A stretch of DNA of 64,000 nucleotides from Pisaster brevispinus (Eukaryota; Echinodermata; Asteroidea; Forcipulatida; Asteriidae), in assembly GCA_023634235.1 (NCBI GenBank), contig JAMKCF010000014.1, positions 5,915,001 to 5,979,000 on the forward strand, read 5' to 3'. The notes under the pieces are model-generated. The model searched no databases. It was not told the DNA's origin and saw only the letters and a list, made by a program, of their open reading frames with translations. The position numbers were made by a program, and so were the translations under genes. Below are positions 29,951-44,400 of the stretch, in pieces (the stretch's first letter is position 1; every line of letters starts with the position of its first letter).

Positions 29951-30689
29951 TCAATTCTGAAATAATCATGGTGTGGAGGTGGAATTAAAATATCCGGAAA
30001 TTGGCTATAGGCAGCGCGCGAAGGGCTTTAGAATATAGATTGTCATATGTTAATTTTACAAAAATCTCTGCATTTTTACACGAAGCAGATTTGTTTTAAA
30101 CACGCTGAAGTTATATAACAAAGGAAAGCTTAGCGTTATGTAGGCCTAGTGAGTGAGAACTATCGGATGGGAAGACGATGACACACCCCAGTGAACACAC
30201 ATCCAGACCCAGCAACATTCCCGCCTATTAAACTGGATTATACACGGGTCTACTGAAATAAGGCACACTGTTTGAAACCTCGAGACTCTACTCTATCTCA
30301 ACCCCCGTGTTGCAACGTGAGGCAGCGGCCCACCTTGCTATACTTTCGGTAATCACCATGCTCAACTTCTGCCTATATCACCTTTTGTGACCTTCTTGAT
30401 CAAGAACTCACAATTTGGATGTGCATATGGAATCACCACATAATTTTAATGTTGTGTGAGCGCTGCATTCTTGTCAGTTTGCAGACTGTTTGCTTAATCG
30501 TTAATTTGAATTTTTGCCATTTCACTCAGTCCATCAGCCATTGAAAACACTGATTTTCACACAAACTGTTTTTTGTTTTAACCCTTAGGTTGCTTTGCTT
30601 ATATACCTGTAACCTGTTCAGTTATTCCTTCCAACACCACGCAAAGCTTCACTTGCATCGTTGATTCAGAACATTGGTGTTACCCGTGC

Positions 30690-30835
30690 ACTATGTGTGA
30701 TAGTGTGTGTAGTGCTTTCCCCGAGTCCTGTGGGGGAAAATGCCCTGGAAAACACTTGCTGGGTTCGAATCCCAGCTAAGTGGTGTTGTATTCCTGTAAT
30801 TTAGTTGTTCACAGGACTCGGGAAAGCACGGAGCA
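30690..30835. repeat. Inverted repeat around a tRNA-type B-box
   Basis: GTGCTTTCCCCGAGTCCTGTG and CACAGGACTCGGGAAAGCAC flank a GGGTTCGAATCCCA B-box at 30771. Probably two SINE halves in opposite orientation. Confidence 0.45.
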
Positions 30836-32286
30836 TACAGTGCTAATTGCATATCAGTGTAAAACAAAATAATATCATTCAAACAACTACACATAAAAAT
30901 GAAACTAACATATTAATTAATTTAAACCTCAATACCACCAAATACCATTATAACCACTAGTGCTATGCGGTAATGTACCTACACTGCATGATATCAATAA
31001 AAATTATACCCAAATACTATTACTTAAATGTTGAAATGTACAAAACATACATTGTTGCGTTACATGTTATCTACCTACGCCTATAAGACTTCCTTATCCA
31101 AGAAGCCCATCACAGGAAGTGCATTGAGCTAGTTTTTCGTTTCACGGTATGAAACAATAGTTTTTGGAATTGCCTTGCACATGTTTTGCAAAGTCTCAGA
31201 GGGTCCTTTCAGAATAATCAGTTGCCTTTGAATTGTGAAAGTAGTGATTTTTTGTGAATTTACACACACGCGTGTGCCAGTTTTGAAGTAGGAAGTACAA
31301 GCCTACAGAGGGCTGATCCTGAGATCCTGTAAAGGTTGCCTATAGGCCTACAATGTAGTGGACGTCCTCCCTGGGGTTAGTCAAAATCATCGATGCGTGA
31401 GCATTGATGTAAAGACTTACCTGCAGGGGGGGGGACCAATTTCACAACACTGCTACAACACGCACGGGAAAAGGCAGGCTGGCTTTCCAGTTATTTAAGG
31501 TAAGCAAAATTAATCACTGAAGTGTAGTGTTAACCCGCAAAATGGCCACTTTTTCTTGCTAACCTGTGAAAAACGCTTGTGCTTAAATATTAATTTGTTC
31601 TGCAAAGCAAGCAGACAAATTTGCTTACAGTCTGTAGTTCTTTGAAATTAGCCCAGGATTCAGTCAACCCGCCGGCCTGACCCGACTCCTGACAGACGGA
31701 TGTACGGAAAAGTGGTTCATTCAAATTGTGACAAAGTAATGTGCGTTTCCCTAAATCACTGGAAACATGCTCCATGTAGTTGCAAAGTAATTTGTCGCAT
31801 AGTTGCTAAAAGAAATTTAAAAATAGAAAAAGTTAACAACGCTTTGGAATGGAAGATACTCCGAGCATTATTGCCGAAATACACTGAGTGAGTTTGAAGT
31901 GATAGGTAGGCCTAGTTTTGATTCTTAGTTTTGACGCATAGGTCTATATACGTTAAATCAATGTATTTTCAATAGTAGTTTTGCCTAATTTTATCAACTG
32001 CAGATATGCAACGCAGAAATGAGTTTAATTAATTACAGTGGTATCTTTGCATACGAAATGGTACGAAAAGGTGGACATATAAACGTGTACGTTTGTGTAG
32101 CAAGAGATTCTGTTCCCTGCAGATTATGTATCCCCCTCCCTACCCCCAAATGTTGCCATCTTTTGACTCCATTTTCTTCAACCCTTGTTAATTTACTGTA
32201 TGGGGGGACACATACACTGATGGACAAAATCCCCTATGACACCGGAATTAATGCGAAGGCGAGATCATTGATACATTATGTGTAGT
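30836..32286. other. Downstream flank of the P450 gene
   Basis: No gene seen. Part must be 3' UTR of the minus-strand P450 transcript. The 32019-32285 frame is not supported. Confidence 0.35.
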
Positions 32287-32471
32287 TTACAAGCTGTGGC
32301 GGTCTATCACACGAACTTTAAAAGATTTAGGAATGCGAGACATTCCTGGCTGCTCAGCTGATGTTAGTACAGCGCCCTCTGTTGGTTCAAAGTGATATGA
32401 TTTTACCAGATTGGTGAAGAACAGAAAAATCTCCATTTTGGCAAGGCTTTCACCAAGACAATTTCGTCGTC
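32287..32471 (-). CDS. P450 exon 3 (haem-ligand Cys and C-terminus)
   Basis: Acceptor TTTCATTTCAG. Encodes RRNCLGESLAKMEIF through the C-terminal strands to the stop. Completes Gly442. Confidence 0.92.
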
Positions 32472-35400
32472 CTGAAATGAAAGTAAAAGAGAAACAATTA
32501 TCAAAGCCCAAGCAGAATGACTGCCAGTCCTTTTGTTGACAGAAATGCGCCCTATCTTTATCCCTTTAAAACTTGTAATACACGTGCTGCCATTCTCCTG
32601 TAAGGCTGCACCCCATAGCATACAGCGCAAAATGCTAAAATATTCAAAAATACACAAAAATACCTAGAAGTCTCACAGCTTTCTACCGTAAAGAGGAAAC
32701 TATTAATTGACTCTTGAACTTTTATCCTCTGCTCAATTTGGTATAAGGAGTCCCTGGGCCCGTCGAGTTATTCTCTCTCCAAATAAAAACAGCCCTTCAC
32801 CGGTGTAATTTTCCAAACTGCGCACGCATGTACATATTGCATTGTTTATTCACAATGTAATGCGTGTATACACGTGTAGACTACGATTCTCTGCCGTGTG
32901 AATGGATGCAAGGTCAAAGGTACATTTGGCGGAATCCCTCCAGGCGCTCAAGGCTGGTATCTGGCGTTATTCACGAGCCTCGAAGTGTGACATCAGATGT
33001 TCGGGCTATGCACCCGTAACCGTAGACTGGTCCCCTGTCTTTATCCGCAAGGATAAAGACATGTACACACCATACCATAGAGTTATATATGGGAACTTAT
33101 GGTGTTCTATAAAGGACACTTATCTGCTTTGTCGTGCCTGTGGAGAGGTCCGTCGCGTCTGTGAGCAAATTAGCGTCGTGCCTGTGAGCAAGTCCGTCGT
33201 GCGTGTGAGCAAGTCCGTCGTGCGTGTAAGCAAAGCGTCGTGCGTGTGAGCAAGTCCGTCGTGTCTGTGAGCAAGTCCGAGACGGCTTTACTCACAGGCA
33301 CGACGGACCTCTCTACACGCACAACGCTTTGCTCACACGCACGACGGACTTGCTCACAGACACGACGGACTTGCTCACACGCACGACGCTTTGCTCACAC
33401 GCACGACGGACTTGCTCACACGGGACGCACGACGCTTGCTCACAGGCACGACGGACCTCTCCACACGCACAACAAAACAGATAAGTGTCCTTTATATAAC
33501 ACCATAGGAACTAGAGGGCGCACTGGTAATGCTACGTGCACAAACGCATCCTTGTTCCCAGGGGTGATCGATCTCGCCGCGCCATTTTTCCCAGCATGCC
33601 TTGCTCGATCATAACCCCTGGAATTGGTTCATTAAAATGTGCTAGAATCTAGCACATTTTAATTAGGCCTGGGCCGATCCGTTCTACGCGCGCGCTTAAG
33701 TATGGTAACCCGTAAAAAAGGCATCAAGTCAAAAAGCAACTGGTCCTCTGTCATTCTTCTTTGATTTTGTGATAGTCTACCTGTATGCAGTTAAGGGTGA
33801 CCGTGTAAAAACATGATTCATTTGAATGGAATCGCGTCAAAATACTTGCATTTTCACACGCGCGTACTAAGCGTCCTACAAGCGCCATACATGCACTCGA
33901 AAGATTTTAACAAGCGTGCACGCAAAGTAGTCACCCTTGGGAGCCAATCAGCGTTGTTTTTCAGTACATCCCTACCATGCAGGGGTTAGTGACGAGAAGT
34001 ATCGACACGGCACGCTGCCCATGGTAGCGAGGCTGGCACAAACACGACGGGACCGCAGGGAGACACGCGCGCCATTTTGTACGAGGGCAACATTGAATAC
34101 GAAATAGGCGGTGTGCTTGCTAAATACACACTTATGCTGTCTAAAAAAACGATCGAGCGGTCGTTTTAAAGTTGTTTCGTGGGGTTTATCATATTCGTTT
34201 CAATATTGAGGATGAACACACATGCCATGATTTATTGTCCAACTTGAAGGAATATCTAAAATATTATAATATTTATTCGAGGATTACATACTCAAGTACT
34301 ATAAACGGTCTTCACTGGCATTCATACATTTCACAGTAAACCCTTTTTATTGTTAACCATTGCTCCGTTGCAACACGCACTAATAATCTATAGACACAAA
34401 TATGTTGTTTTTTGACTACTTAATGCCACCGCTGCCCTTGTCGGGCCGCGTAACTAGGCTAGTGCGCCCTCTAGTTCCTATATATAACTCTATGGTGCAC
34501 ACATACTAGTCTTCAGTGATTTAATTGGATAAAATGATTTCATTGCATGGATTAACATGCTGTGACGTGAAGCTTTCCATATCTGTGTTATGACTGGTCG
34601 AGGTTACGAGGTGATTTAGTTTGTCAGCTTGCACTTTCGATTGTCTGCGAGCGCACAGGGTGTGCATACTATTGTGTACATCATGTAGTGTTGTTTTATT
34701 CGCTGTGTAATGTGAACATGTACGTGTGAATTGGCTGCGAGTCTCCGTGTGAAATGAATGCTAGGTCAAATGTACATCTGGCTGGCAACATCCGGACTGG
34801 CTGGTATCTGGCGTTATTCACGAGCCTCGGAAGTGTGACGTCAGACGTTCGGGCTACCGTAACCGCTTGCGTATTTTTTTTTACACCGCAGCGAGGGGTT
34901 TTGTACTATAATACTGCCTTGAAATGAGACTACAAACATTACATTACTAACCCTAACCCTAACCCTAACCCTAACCCTAACCCTAACCCTAACCCTAACC
35001 CAAACCCTAACCCTAACCCCCCTAACCCTAACCCTAACCCTAACCTAAATGTAATGTTTGTAGTGTCATCTCAAGGCAGTATTATAGTACAAAACCCCTC
35101 GCTGCGGTGTAAAAAAAGAAGAAGCTATAACCGCTTCAAAGCTTACTTCCAATGGGAGACTTTTGGGGACTCTAGGTGGCAGCAGACTTACCAGGAAAAT
35201 CTATTGTTCTTGGAAATGTGAGCATGCTCAGAACAAAGTAAAATACGGAAATTTACCGGTAAGTCTGTTGTCACTTCGCGTAACAAGGCGGAGCTTTTGT
35301 TGGGGGAAAATATACGCAACATTTTATAATCAAACAGAAAACTTCATCATATCTATACATTTTTTGTTTCAGTTTGGAAAGGAAGCTAGGTCAAACCAAG

Positions 35401-38400
35401 TCACTATTGTACTTTAGAATATTGCATGCATTTTTTAATCTTTGAAAATGGTGCAAAGAATCAAATCACAAGATTTGAATTTTGGCATCAACGGCGTCAT
35501 CATGACGTTTTGCTTATTTATCATTTTGATTTATAAGTATGTAATAAGTTTGAAGGGATTGCATTTGGAGTTTCAGGAATTTGTTTTAAAACTTGCCATC
35601 AGAGGGGGCACTGTCAAAGTGATGACGTCATCATAATGTACATTTGATAAGCAACGGGTCATGAATAATTGTCATTTCATACACTAAATCCATGTCCAAA
35701 TTAATCATTGTTGTAGACGTCAAAATGAGGTCTACTGTAGTAATATGTTTTCTCTTCAACTTCCGGTTTCTGTATCGGAAGATCAAATTTGTGTCTAGGC
35801 AATGTCAGTTTAAAGTTAAGGTTTGATTGGTTAGATTTTTATTTTGGTTAGATTTAGTTTTGATTTGGTTGTATGTAGTCCAGGAGATGTGAAATTTCGA
35901 AATGATAAATTCTGAATTAGTGCATGTCAACACATGATGACGCCATCATTACCAACAACTTAATCAAGTTTCGTCCAAATCTATCTTTAACTTTTTCAGA
36001 CATGCTGCAGACAGACAGACAGGCGGACATGCTTAGGAGAGCTACATTGTGGGCTTTCCACGGGTGTTGTCTATGATCCCTTTTCTTTAATCTTTCCTGT
36101 TAAAACATTGTGGGCACAGCCCCACAATGTAAAAAAAACAACCCACAACTACACATCCTACCTAAAACTCACCCCACAATGTATCTCTCGTCCGCCCGGA
36201 CGGACTCACAAACGAAGGCAGACATCTTCAGTAGAGAGACATTGTTTGTTATGGTGTTCTATAGACGACAGGTCGCGTCGCCGTCGCCGTCGCCGTCGCC
36301 GTCACCGTCGCCGTCACCGTCACCGTCGCCGTCACCTTCGCCGTCACCGTCGCCGTCACCGTCGCCGTCACCGTCGCCGTCACCGTCGCCGTCACCGTCG
36401 CCGTCACCGTCGCCGGTGGACTCTTGAGGGCGCCGTTTCACTAACATGTTGCCCTCTGCAGCCTAGCCGCGTTTGTTTGCATGTACATGTCCTGGCCGGC
36501 CTCCGATCCACCTCGTAGGATGAGCTACAGTTTGCTGAACCCAGCACTGCCATATCACCTTAATAATATCTTTTTTATACTGATAAAGGGTTCCTTATTT
36601 TAAATTAAGTTATTGACAGATTTTGCTTACTATAAAATGGGGCCCCACTTTACAGCGAGGGCGACGGCGACGGCGACGCGACCTGTCGTCTATAGAACAC
36701 CATAACAAACACCACACAAGTACAGTTCCTACCTAAAAAATCACCCAATAATGTTTATCTTGTAAGCCCCCCAAAACCACAACCACCTTGGTGAAGGTAC
36801 AGACACAAAAAAGAAGACTTCTTACCAATGCTAAATGGGATGAGTTCCTTTCGGTCCACCAGCTGTCCTTCCGAGTCAAGGAATCGTTCGGGCTTGAACT
36901 CAGTGTGGTCTGTCCACAATTCTGGATCAAAGTTGGTATAATAGTAGTTTAACATGACAAATGTCCCACGTGGGATATTATAGCCAGCAATGGTCGTGTC
37001 TTGTGTGGTTGCGCGCATTACAGCTGGAGCTACGCTGCCGTAGCGAAGGCTCTCCAGTATGACAGCCTGTGTGTAAGGTAACTTGGGCTTATCAGCAAGG
37101 GTCACAGATCGGTCTCCAGGGAATTGTGAGTCGATTTCTTTGTGAACCTTCTCCTGAATATGCGGGTGTATAATTAAATACAGGATTGCCCATGTCAATA
37201 CAGTTGCTGATGTTTCTGTCCCAGCTATGAAGAGATCATTGATCACAAAAGCCAGTGAGTCTTCGTTGAATGGTGAGGACGATTGTTCATTTTGGGGGGT
37301 ACAGATCTGGTTGAGGTACGCGTCAATTATGTTTGTGGGCTGATCACATTTTGTTGCATGAATTTTACGTTTATTGATCAAAGTCTTGTGATAAGTAATT
37401 AGAGTGTCCATGGTCATGTAGAATGCTTTCAGCCCTGGCAGAGTTGGTAAATATCGCATGAATGGCAGAAATGTCGAAGTGCCACCATATTGGAAGAGAC
37501 GTAAGCTGCGATGTAGAGCAGACTTCATTGTCTCGAATGCATGATTGTTATTCAGCCGTTGCCCAATCACCACTGAGCCAATGACATTAGCGGTGGCATT
37601 ACTAAATATTGTCATTGGATCAAACTCCTCTTTATTCTTGCATCGCTGTTTAATGTCGGACATCATGTGATCTAATTCAGAAAGGATGTTTGTTTCAAAG
37701 CGTCGTCGGCCAACTCCCAAGTTGCGGAAGATGTCATGGGTGAATCGTCTGATTTGCTGCCAGTCTTTGTTGTATTTGGCGCCTGCTATTCCTGCATAAA
37801 ATATATTTTCAAACAATAAAAACCATAGTGAATATTGTTCCTCTGCGTGTAAACATTACACAAGCGTCTTCTGTTACAAGACGTTTAAAATAAAACCTAA
37901 ATTCTGTTCGAAATTTTGTATGTGCCAACCAATTGATGGATTGCACATGACGTCATTGACCGCCATCGTCGATGACAAACAATTGAAAAGTGCAGGCGTG
38001 TACGCGCTGCGCACGACTCTCAGCCATGCCAGTGATAGCCTTTCACGCGTGCACGTTTCATCAGCGATGGCGGCCAACGTAAGGGGTCTATCCAATCGTT
38101 CCCAATGGTGATCTCGACGCGCGATTTTGTTTTCTTTCCCAGAATGCCTTGCTCGATCATAACTCCCTGGAAGTGTGACTTTAAAATATCCAAATATATT
38201 GGATATTTTAATTAGTCCTGTGGTTGATCCATTATGTGTTAGAGACTTCGCAGAGCGCACTGGGGTTACAATCGAGCAAGGCATTCTGGGAAAGAAAAAA
38301 ACATGGCGCGGCGAGATTGCACACCACTGGGAACGAGGTTGGGGTCTATAGATAGTTCCCAATAGACCATGCAAGTCTCGCGCGTATTCGAACATTTTTG

Positions 38401-41400
38401 GGACCACTGTGGTCCCACATACATTGCTTTAACGCGTTAAAGAAACAAACTCACGCGCTTTAACGGATCCCAATGTTCGAATACGCGCGAGACTTGCACA
38501 GTCTATAGACGCCATATTTAAGGGCAAATTGCATTTTGACTTGCAGGCGCGTCAAGCGCTCAACTTTTTAACGCAGCCGCGCTGTTTACTAACCAATCGT
38601 GCAATGAGTTTTGTGAAATGGGCGCGTGCTCGTATCGATACCTCTCGTCACTTACCCCTGGTAGGGATGTACTGAAAAACAACGCTGATTGGCTCCCACG
38701 GGTGACTACTTTGCGTGCACGCTTGTTAAAAACTTTCGAGCGCATGTATGGCGCCTGTAGGACGCTTAGTACGCGCGTGTGAAAATGCAAGTATTTTGAC
38801 GCGATTCTATTTCAAATGAATCATGTTTTTACACGTTCACCCTTAACTGCATACAGTTTTAGACATATCACAAAATCAAAGAAGAATGACTGAGGACCAG
38901 TTGCTCTCAACCTCTTTCCCAGTGGTGTACGATCTCGACGCGCCATTTTGTTTTCTTTCCCAGAATGCCTTGCTCGATTGTAACCCCTGGAAGTGTGACT
39001 TCAAAGTATCCAAATATATTGGATATTTAAATTAGTCCTGTGGTTGATCCATTCTGTGTTACAGACTACGCAGAGCGCGCTGTCAAAGGACGCATCAAGT
39101 CATGGAGCAACCATCCTCGTTCCCAGGGGTGATCGATCTCGCCGCACCATTTTTTCCCAGCATGCCTTGCTCTATCATAACCCCTGGAATTGGTTCATTA
39201 AAATGTGCTAGAATCTAGCACATTTTAATTAGGCCTGGGCCGATCCGTTCTACGCGCGCGCTCAAGTACGGTAACCCGTAAAAGAGGCATCAAGTCAAAA
39301 AGCAACTGGTCCTCTGTCATTCTTCTTTGATTTCGTGATAGTCTAACTGTATGCAGTTTAGGGTGACCGTGTAAAAACGTGATTCATTTGAAATGGAATC
39401 GCGTCAAAATACTTGCATTTTAACACGCGCGTACTAAGCGTCCTACAAGCGCCATACATGCGCTCGAAAGTTTTTAACCAGCGTGTACGCAATGTGGTCA
39501 CCCTTGGGAGCCAATCAGTGTTGTTTTTCAGTACATCCCTACCAGGGGTTAGTGACGAGAGGTATCGATACGGCGCGCTGCCCATGGTAGCGAGGCTGTG
39601 GAGCAACTGGCCCCTCTCATTCTTTTTAATCTTGTGATACGTCTAAAACTGTATGCAGTTAAGGGTGACCATGTAAAAACATGATTCATTTGAATTGTAT
39701 TGCGTCAAAACACGTGCATTTTTACACGCGCGTATAAAGCGTCCGGGGAGATCCGACAAGCGCCCGACAAGCGTCCTACAAGCGCTCGAATGTTTTTAAC
39801 AAGCGTGCACGCAAAGCAGTACATTTTGGTTAGCCAATCAGCATTGATTTTCAGTGTTTCCCTCCCAGGGGTTTAGCGACGAGAGGTATCGATACGGCGC
39901 GCTGCCCATGGTAGCGAGGCTTCAGTTGCATCCTCGTTCCCAGGGGTGATCGATCTCGCCGCGTCATTTTTTCCCAGCATGCCTTGCTCGATCATAACCC
40001 CTGGAATTGGTTCATTAAAATGTGCTAGAATCTAGCACATTTTAATTAGGCCTGGGCCGATCCGTTCTACGCGCGCGCTCAAGTACGGTAACCCGTAAAA
40101 GAGGCAAGTCAAAAAGCAACTGGTCCTCTGTCATTCTTCTTTGATTTTGTGATAGTCTAACTGTATGCAGTTAAGGGTGACCGTGTAAAAACATGATTCA
40201 TTTGAAATGGAATCGCGTCAAAATACTTGCATTTTCACACGCGCGTACTAAGCGTCCTACAAGCGCCATACATGCGCTCGAAAGTTTTTAACAAGCGTGC
40301 ACGCAATGTGGTCACCGTTGGGAGCCAATCAGCGTTGTTTTTCAGTACATCCCTACCAGGGGTTAGTGACGAGAGGTATCGATACGGCGCGCTGCCCATG
40401 GTAGCGAGGCTGCAGTTGCTCTTTGACTTGATGCCTCTTTTGCGCGTTACCATACTTGAGCGCGCGCATAGAATGGATCGGCCCCAGGCCTAATTAAAAT
40501 GTGCTAGATTCTAGCACATTTTAATGAACCAATTCCAGGGGTTATGATCGAGCAAGGCATGCTGGGGAAATATGGCGCGGCGAGATCGATCACCCCGGGA
40601 ACGAGGTTGGGGGCCAGTTGCTCCATGACTTGATGCGTCCTTTGACAGCGCGCTCTGCGTAGTCTCTTACACATAATGGATCAACCACAGGACTAATTAA
40701 AATATCCAATATATTTGGATATTTTGAAGTCACACTTCCAGGGGTTACAATCGAGCAAGGCATTCTGGGAAAGAAAACAAAATGGCGCGTCGAGATCGTA
40801 CACCACTGGGAACGAGGTTGCTCTCGTCGCTAAACCCCTGGGAGGGAAACACTGAAAATCAATGCTGATTGGCTAACCAAAATGTACTGCTTTGCGTGCA
40901 CGCTTGTTAAAAACATTCGAACGCTTGTAGGGCGCTTGTCGGGCGCTTGTCGGATTTCCCTGGACGCTTAGTACGCGCGTGTAAAAATGCACGTATTTCG
41001 ACGCAATACGTTTCAAATGAATCATGTTTTTACATGGTCGTCCTAAACTGCATACAGTTAGACGAATCACAAGAATGAGAGGGGCCAGTTGCTCCATGAC
41101 TTGATGCGTCCTTTGCACGTATTTTGACGCAATACATTTCAAATAAATCATGTTTACATGGTCACCTTAAACTGCACGCAGTAAAGACGTATCACAAGAT
41201 CGAAAAAGAATGAGAGGGGTCAGTTACTCCACATCCTCGTTCCCAGGGGTGATCGATCTCGCCGCGCCATTTTTTCCCAGCATGCCTTGCTCGATCATAA
41301 CCCCTTGAATTGCTTCATTAAAATGTGCTAGAATCTAGCACATTTTAATTAGGCCTTGGCCGATCCGTTCTACGCGCGCGCTCAAGTACGGTAACCCGTA

Positions 41401-44400
41401 AAAGAGGCATCAAGTCAAAAAGCAACTGGTCCTCTGTCATTCTTCTTTGATTTTGTGATAGTCTAACTGTATGCAGTTAAGGGTGACCGTGTAAAAACAT
41501 GATTCATTTGAAATGGAATCGCGTCAAAATACTTGCATTTTCACACGCGCGTACTAAGCGTCCTACAAGCGCCATACATGCGCTCGAAAGTTTTTAACAA
41601 GCGTGCACGCAAAGTAGTGACCATTGGGGGCCAATCAGAGTTGTTTTTCAGCACATCCCTACCACGGGCTAGTGACGAGAGGTATCGATACGGCGCGCTG
41701 CCCATGGTAGCGAGGCTGGTTACCGCGTCCTTTGACAGCGCGCTCTGCAAAGTCTCTAACACAGAATGGATCAACCACAGGACTAACTAAAATATCCAAT
41801 ATATTTTGATATTTTGAAGTCACACTTCCAGGGGTTACAATCGAGCAAGGCACTCTGGGAAAGAAAACAAAATGGCGCGTCGAGATCGTACACCACTGGG
41901 AACGAGGTTGGTCCCACGTACATTGATTTAACGCGTTAAAGAAACAAACTCACGCGCTTTAACGGATCCCAATGTTCGAATACGCGCGAGACTTGCACAG
42001 TCTATTATATACTATATCTATGGATAGGACACGTTGCCCTATATGCGTCAACGCGCTCGTATTTCAAAGACGGTTCGAAAATTGAAACGCGGGGGTCGTC
42101 AAACCATTCTGTATACGCAACGCAAACAAAAATACAGGCTGGATCTAGAGATCAATGGTTGTTCTACAGAATGGATGGCACATGACGTCATTGACCGCCA
42201 TCCATTGATCTATATTATATTGACTGGATAGGACACGCAGTCGCAAGACGCAGACTACTAAATGAGGGATTTAACATCGCAGATTTCGCTGCGTAAATTC
42301 TATTGATAGCACCATCATCATGTCAGGATTCATGTTGTTCACACGTATTTCCATGCAGTGAGTTCGAGTTGTACATGTTGTAATCCACCAATTCAGAATT
42401 TCCGTTTGTCCACTCACAAAAAGAAAGCAACCAGTCACGTTCCCAAATTACCAATATGAGGCGATTCAAAACTGATTGTAAATTACACTATGTTTTTTCT
42501 ACCTAGACTAGCTACCGAACAACAAGTAACGGTTTTTAACATACGTGTATAAGATCCCGTGTCCGTTGTCAACGTGCATGCAACGTGAGCACTTCGCTCG
42601 TCCCCAGCGCCTTGCCTTAAAACCAAAGGCGCTGGGATGGGCAAACGTATTAAGCACGCTCATTGGTTAATGCTAAGTCCCATCATGCATCACACTCACA
42701 CTGCAAGCACTGCACGCATGACGTACTTCCTGAACAAGAATCTGTGCAAGCTGATTAGCCCATCCCAGCGGTCCTGGATAGGCCGCTGGGGCCGAGCGAA
42801 CGTGAGCACACAAAGTGTTGCTGTATCTGTATCCGTATCTGTATCCGCATCCTCGTTCCCAGGGGTGGTCGATCTCGCCGCATCATTTTTCCCAGCATGC
42901 CTTGCTCGATCATAACCCCTGGAATTGGTTCATTAAAATGTGCTAGAATCTAGCAGATTTTAATAAGGCCTGAGGCCGATCCATTCTATGCGCGCGCTCA
43001 AGTATGGTAACGCGCAAAAGAGGCATCAAGTCAAAGAGCAACTGGTCCTCTGTCATTCTTCTTTGATTTTGTGATATGTCTAATTATAACACACCTCTAG
43101 CTAGTTCTGAATTCTGGTTGGCTGAAACACGGTCACGTGGGATGAACTATTATAGGCTAGTGCATGAGTTTTGCACAACCATGAACTATAGACATCGCAC
43201 GCGCGTAGTTTGCGGGAAATAGTTCCCGAAGCGGGCAATAGTCTTTCAATTTGTGACTGGTTACAGCGCCCCAAGAGGTTTGCCAGGCTCATCTTCACAT
43301 GAAAAATGGCGGCGTCTGGATCGTCGGATCACGTAACTCCTGTCTTCACATGAATTTTTGACTGGTATTTCATACTTTGGACTGAGATGTGTTATAAAAC
43401 ACATATGGACTGTCATGATTCGGTCACTAGAGCAGGTCTATCCCCCCTCGGCCTGTGAGTGACAAGAAGAGGGACCTATTTCCCGAGGCCGGATAGGTCC
43501 CTTTATAACACACCTCTTGCTAGATCTGTATTCTGGTTGGCTGAAACACGGTCACGTGGGATGAACTATTATAGGCTAGTGCATGAGTTTTGCACAACCA
43601 TGAACTATAGACATCGCACGCGCGTAGTTCGCGGGAAATAGTTCCCGAAGCGGGCAATAGTCTTTCAATTTTTGACTGGTTACAGCGCCCTCAAGAGGTT
43701 TGCCAGGCTCCTCTTCACATGAAAAATGGCGGCGTCTGGATCGTCGGATCACGTTACTCCTGTCTTCACATGGATTTTTGACTGGTATTTCATATTTTGG
43801 ACCGAGGCGTGTTATAAAACACATATGGACTGTCATTATTCGGTCACTACTAGAGCACGTCTATCCGGATCCCTCTCGGGCCTGTGAGTGACAAGAAGAG
43901 GGACCTATTTCCCTTGGCCTTCGGCCTCGGGAAATATGTCTCTCTTCTGGTCACTAACAGTCCCTCGGGGGAATAGACGTGCTCTAGTGACCTCATTGCC
44001 AGTCCATATGTATATACTTCTGGGGCCGATTTCACAAAGAGATAAGATTCATCTTAAGATGAGTTGTCAGTATTACCATAGTGATTTGTAATGTGACATC
44101 ACACTTTGCTTAGCAACTAAGATCAATTGGCAGTTAAGATCAATCTTACCTCTTTGTGAAATCGACCCCTGGTCACTCACAGGCCCTCTGGGGGAATAGA
44201 CATGCTCTAGTGACCTCATTCCTGCGCGCGCGCGCGCTCCACTGCCTGTGTAGAAAAAGATCATAGATATAGAATACAGTACCTAGATCGGCCGCGCGTG
44301 CGCGCGCTCCACTGCCTGTTTAGAAAAAGATTTGGTTCGCCATGGACGCAGTAAAATGTCACGTGCTTGAGGCGACGCGCAGATATTGACAATGCCAATT

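Noticed and set aside
33240..33614. 124-codon Thr/Arg/His-rich frame
   Set aside because: Produced by the GACGGACTTGCTCAC repeats of the MITE at 33098-33506.
34946..35044. True chromosome end
   Set aside because: Unique sequence and exons continue on both sides; only about 100 bp of repeats, enclosed by inverted arms.
36108..36518. Arg-rich, Ser-Pro and Gly-Asp open frames on both strands
   Set aside because: All are translations of the hexamer array; no start context, no unique sequence and every frame open.
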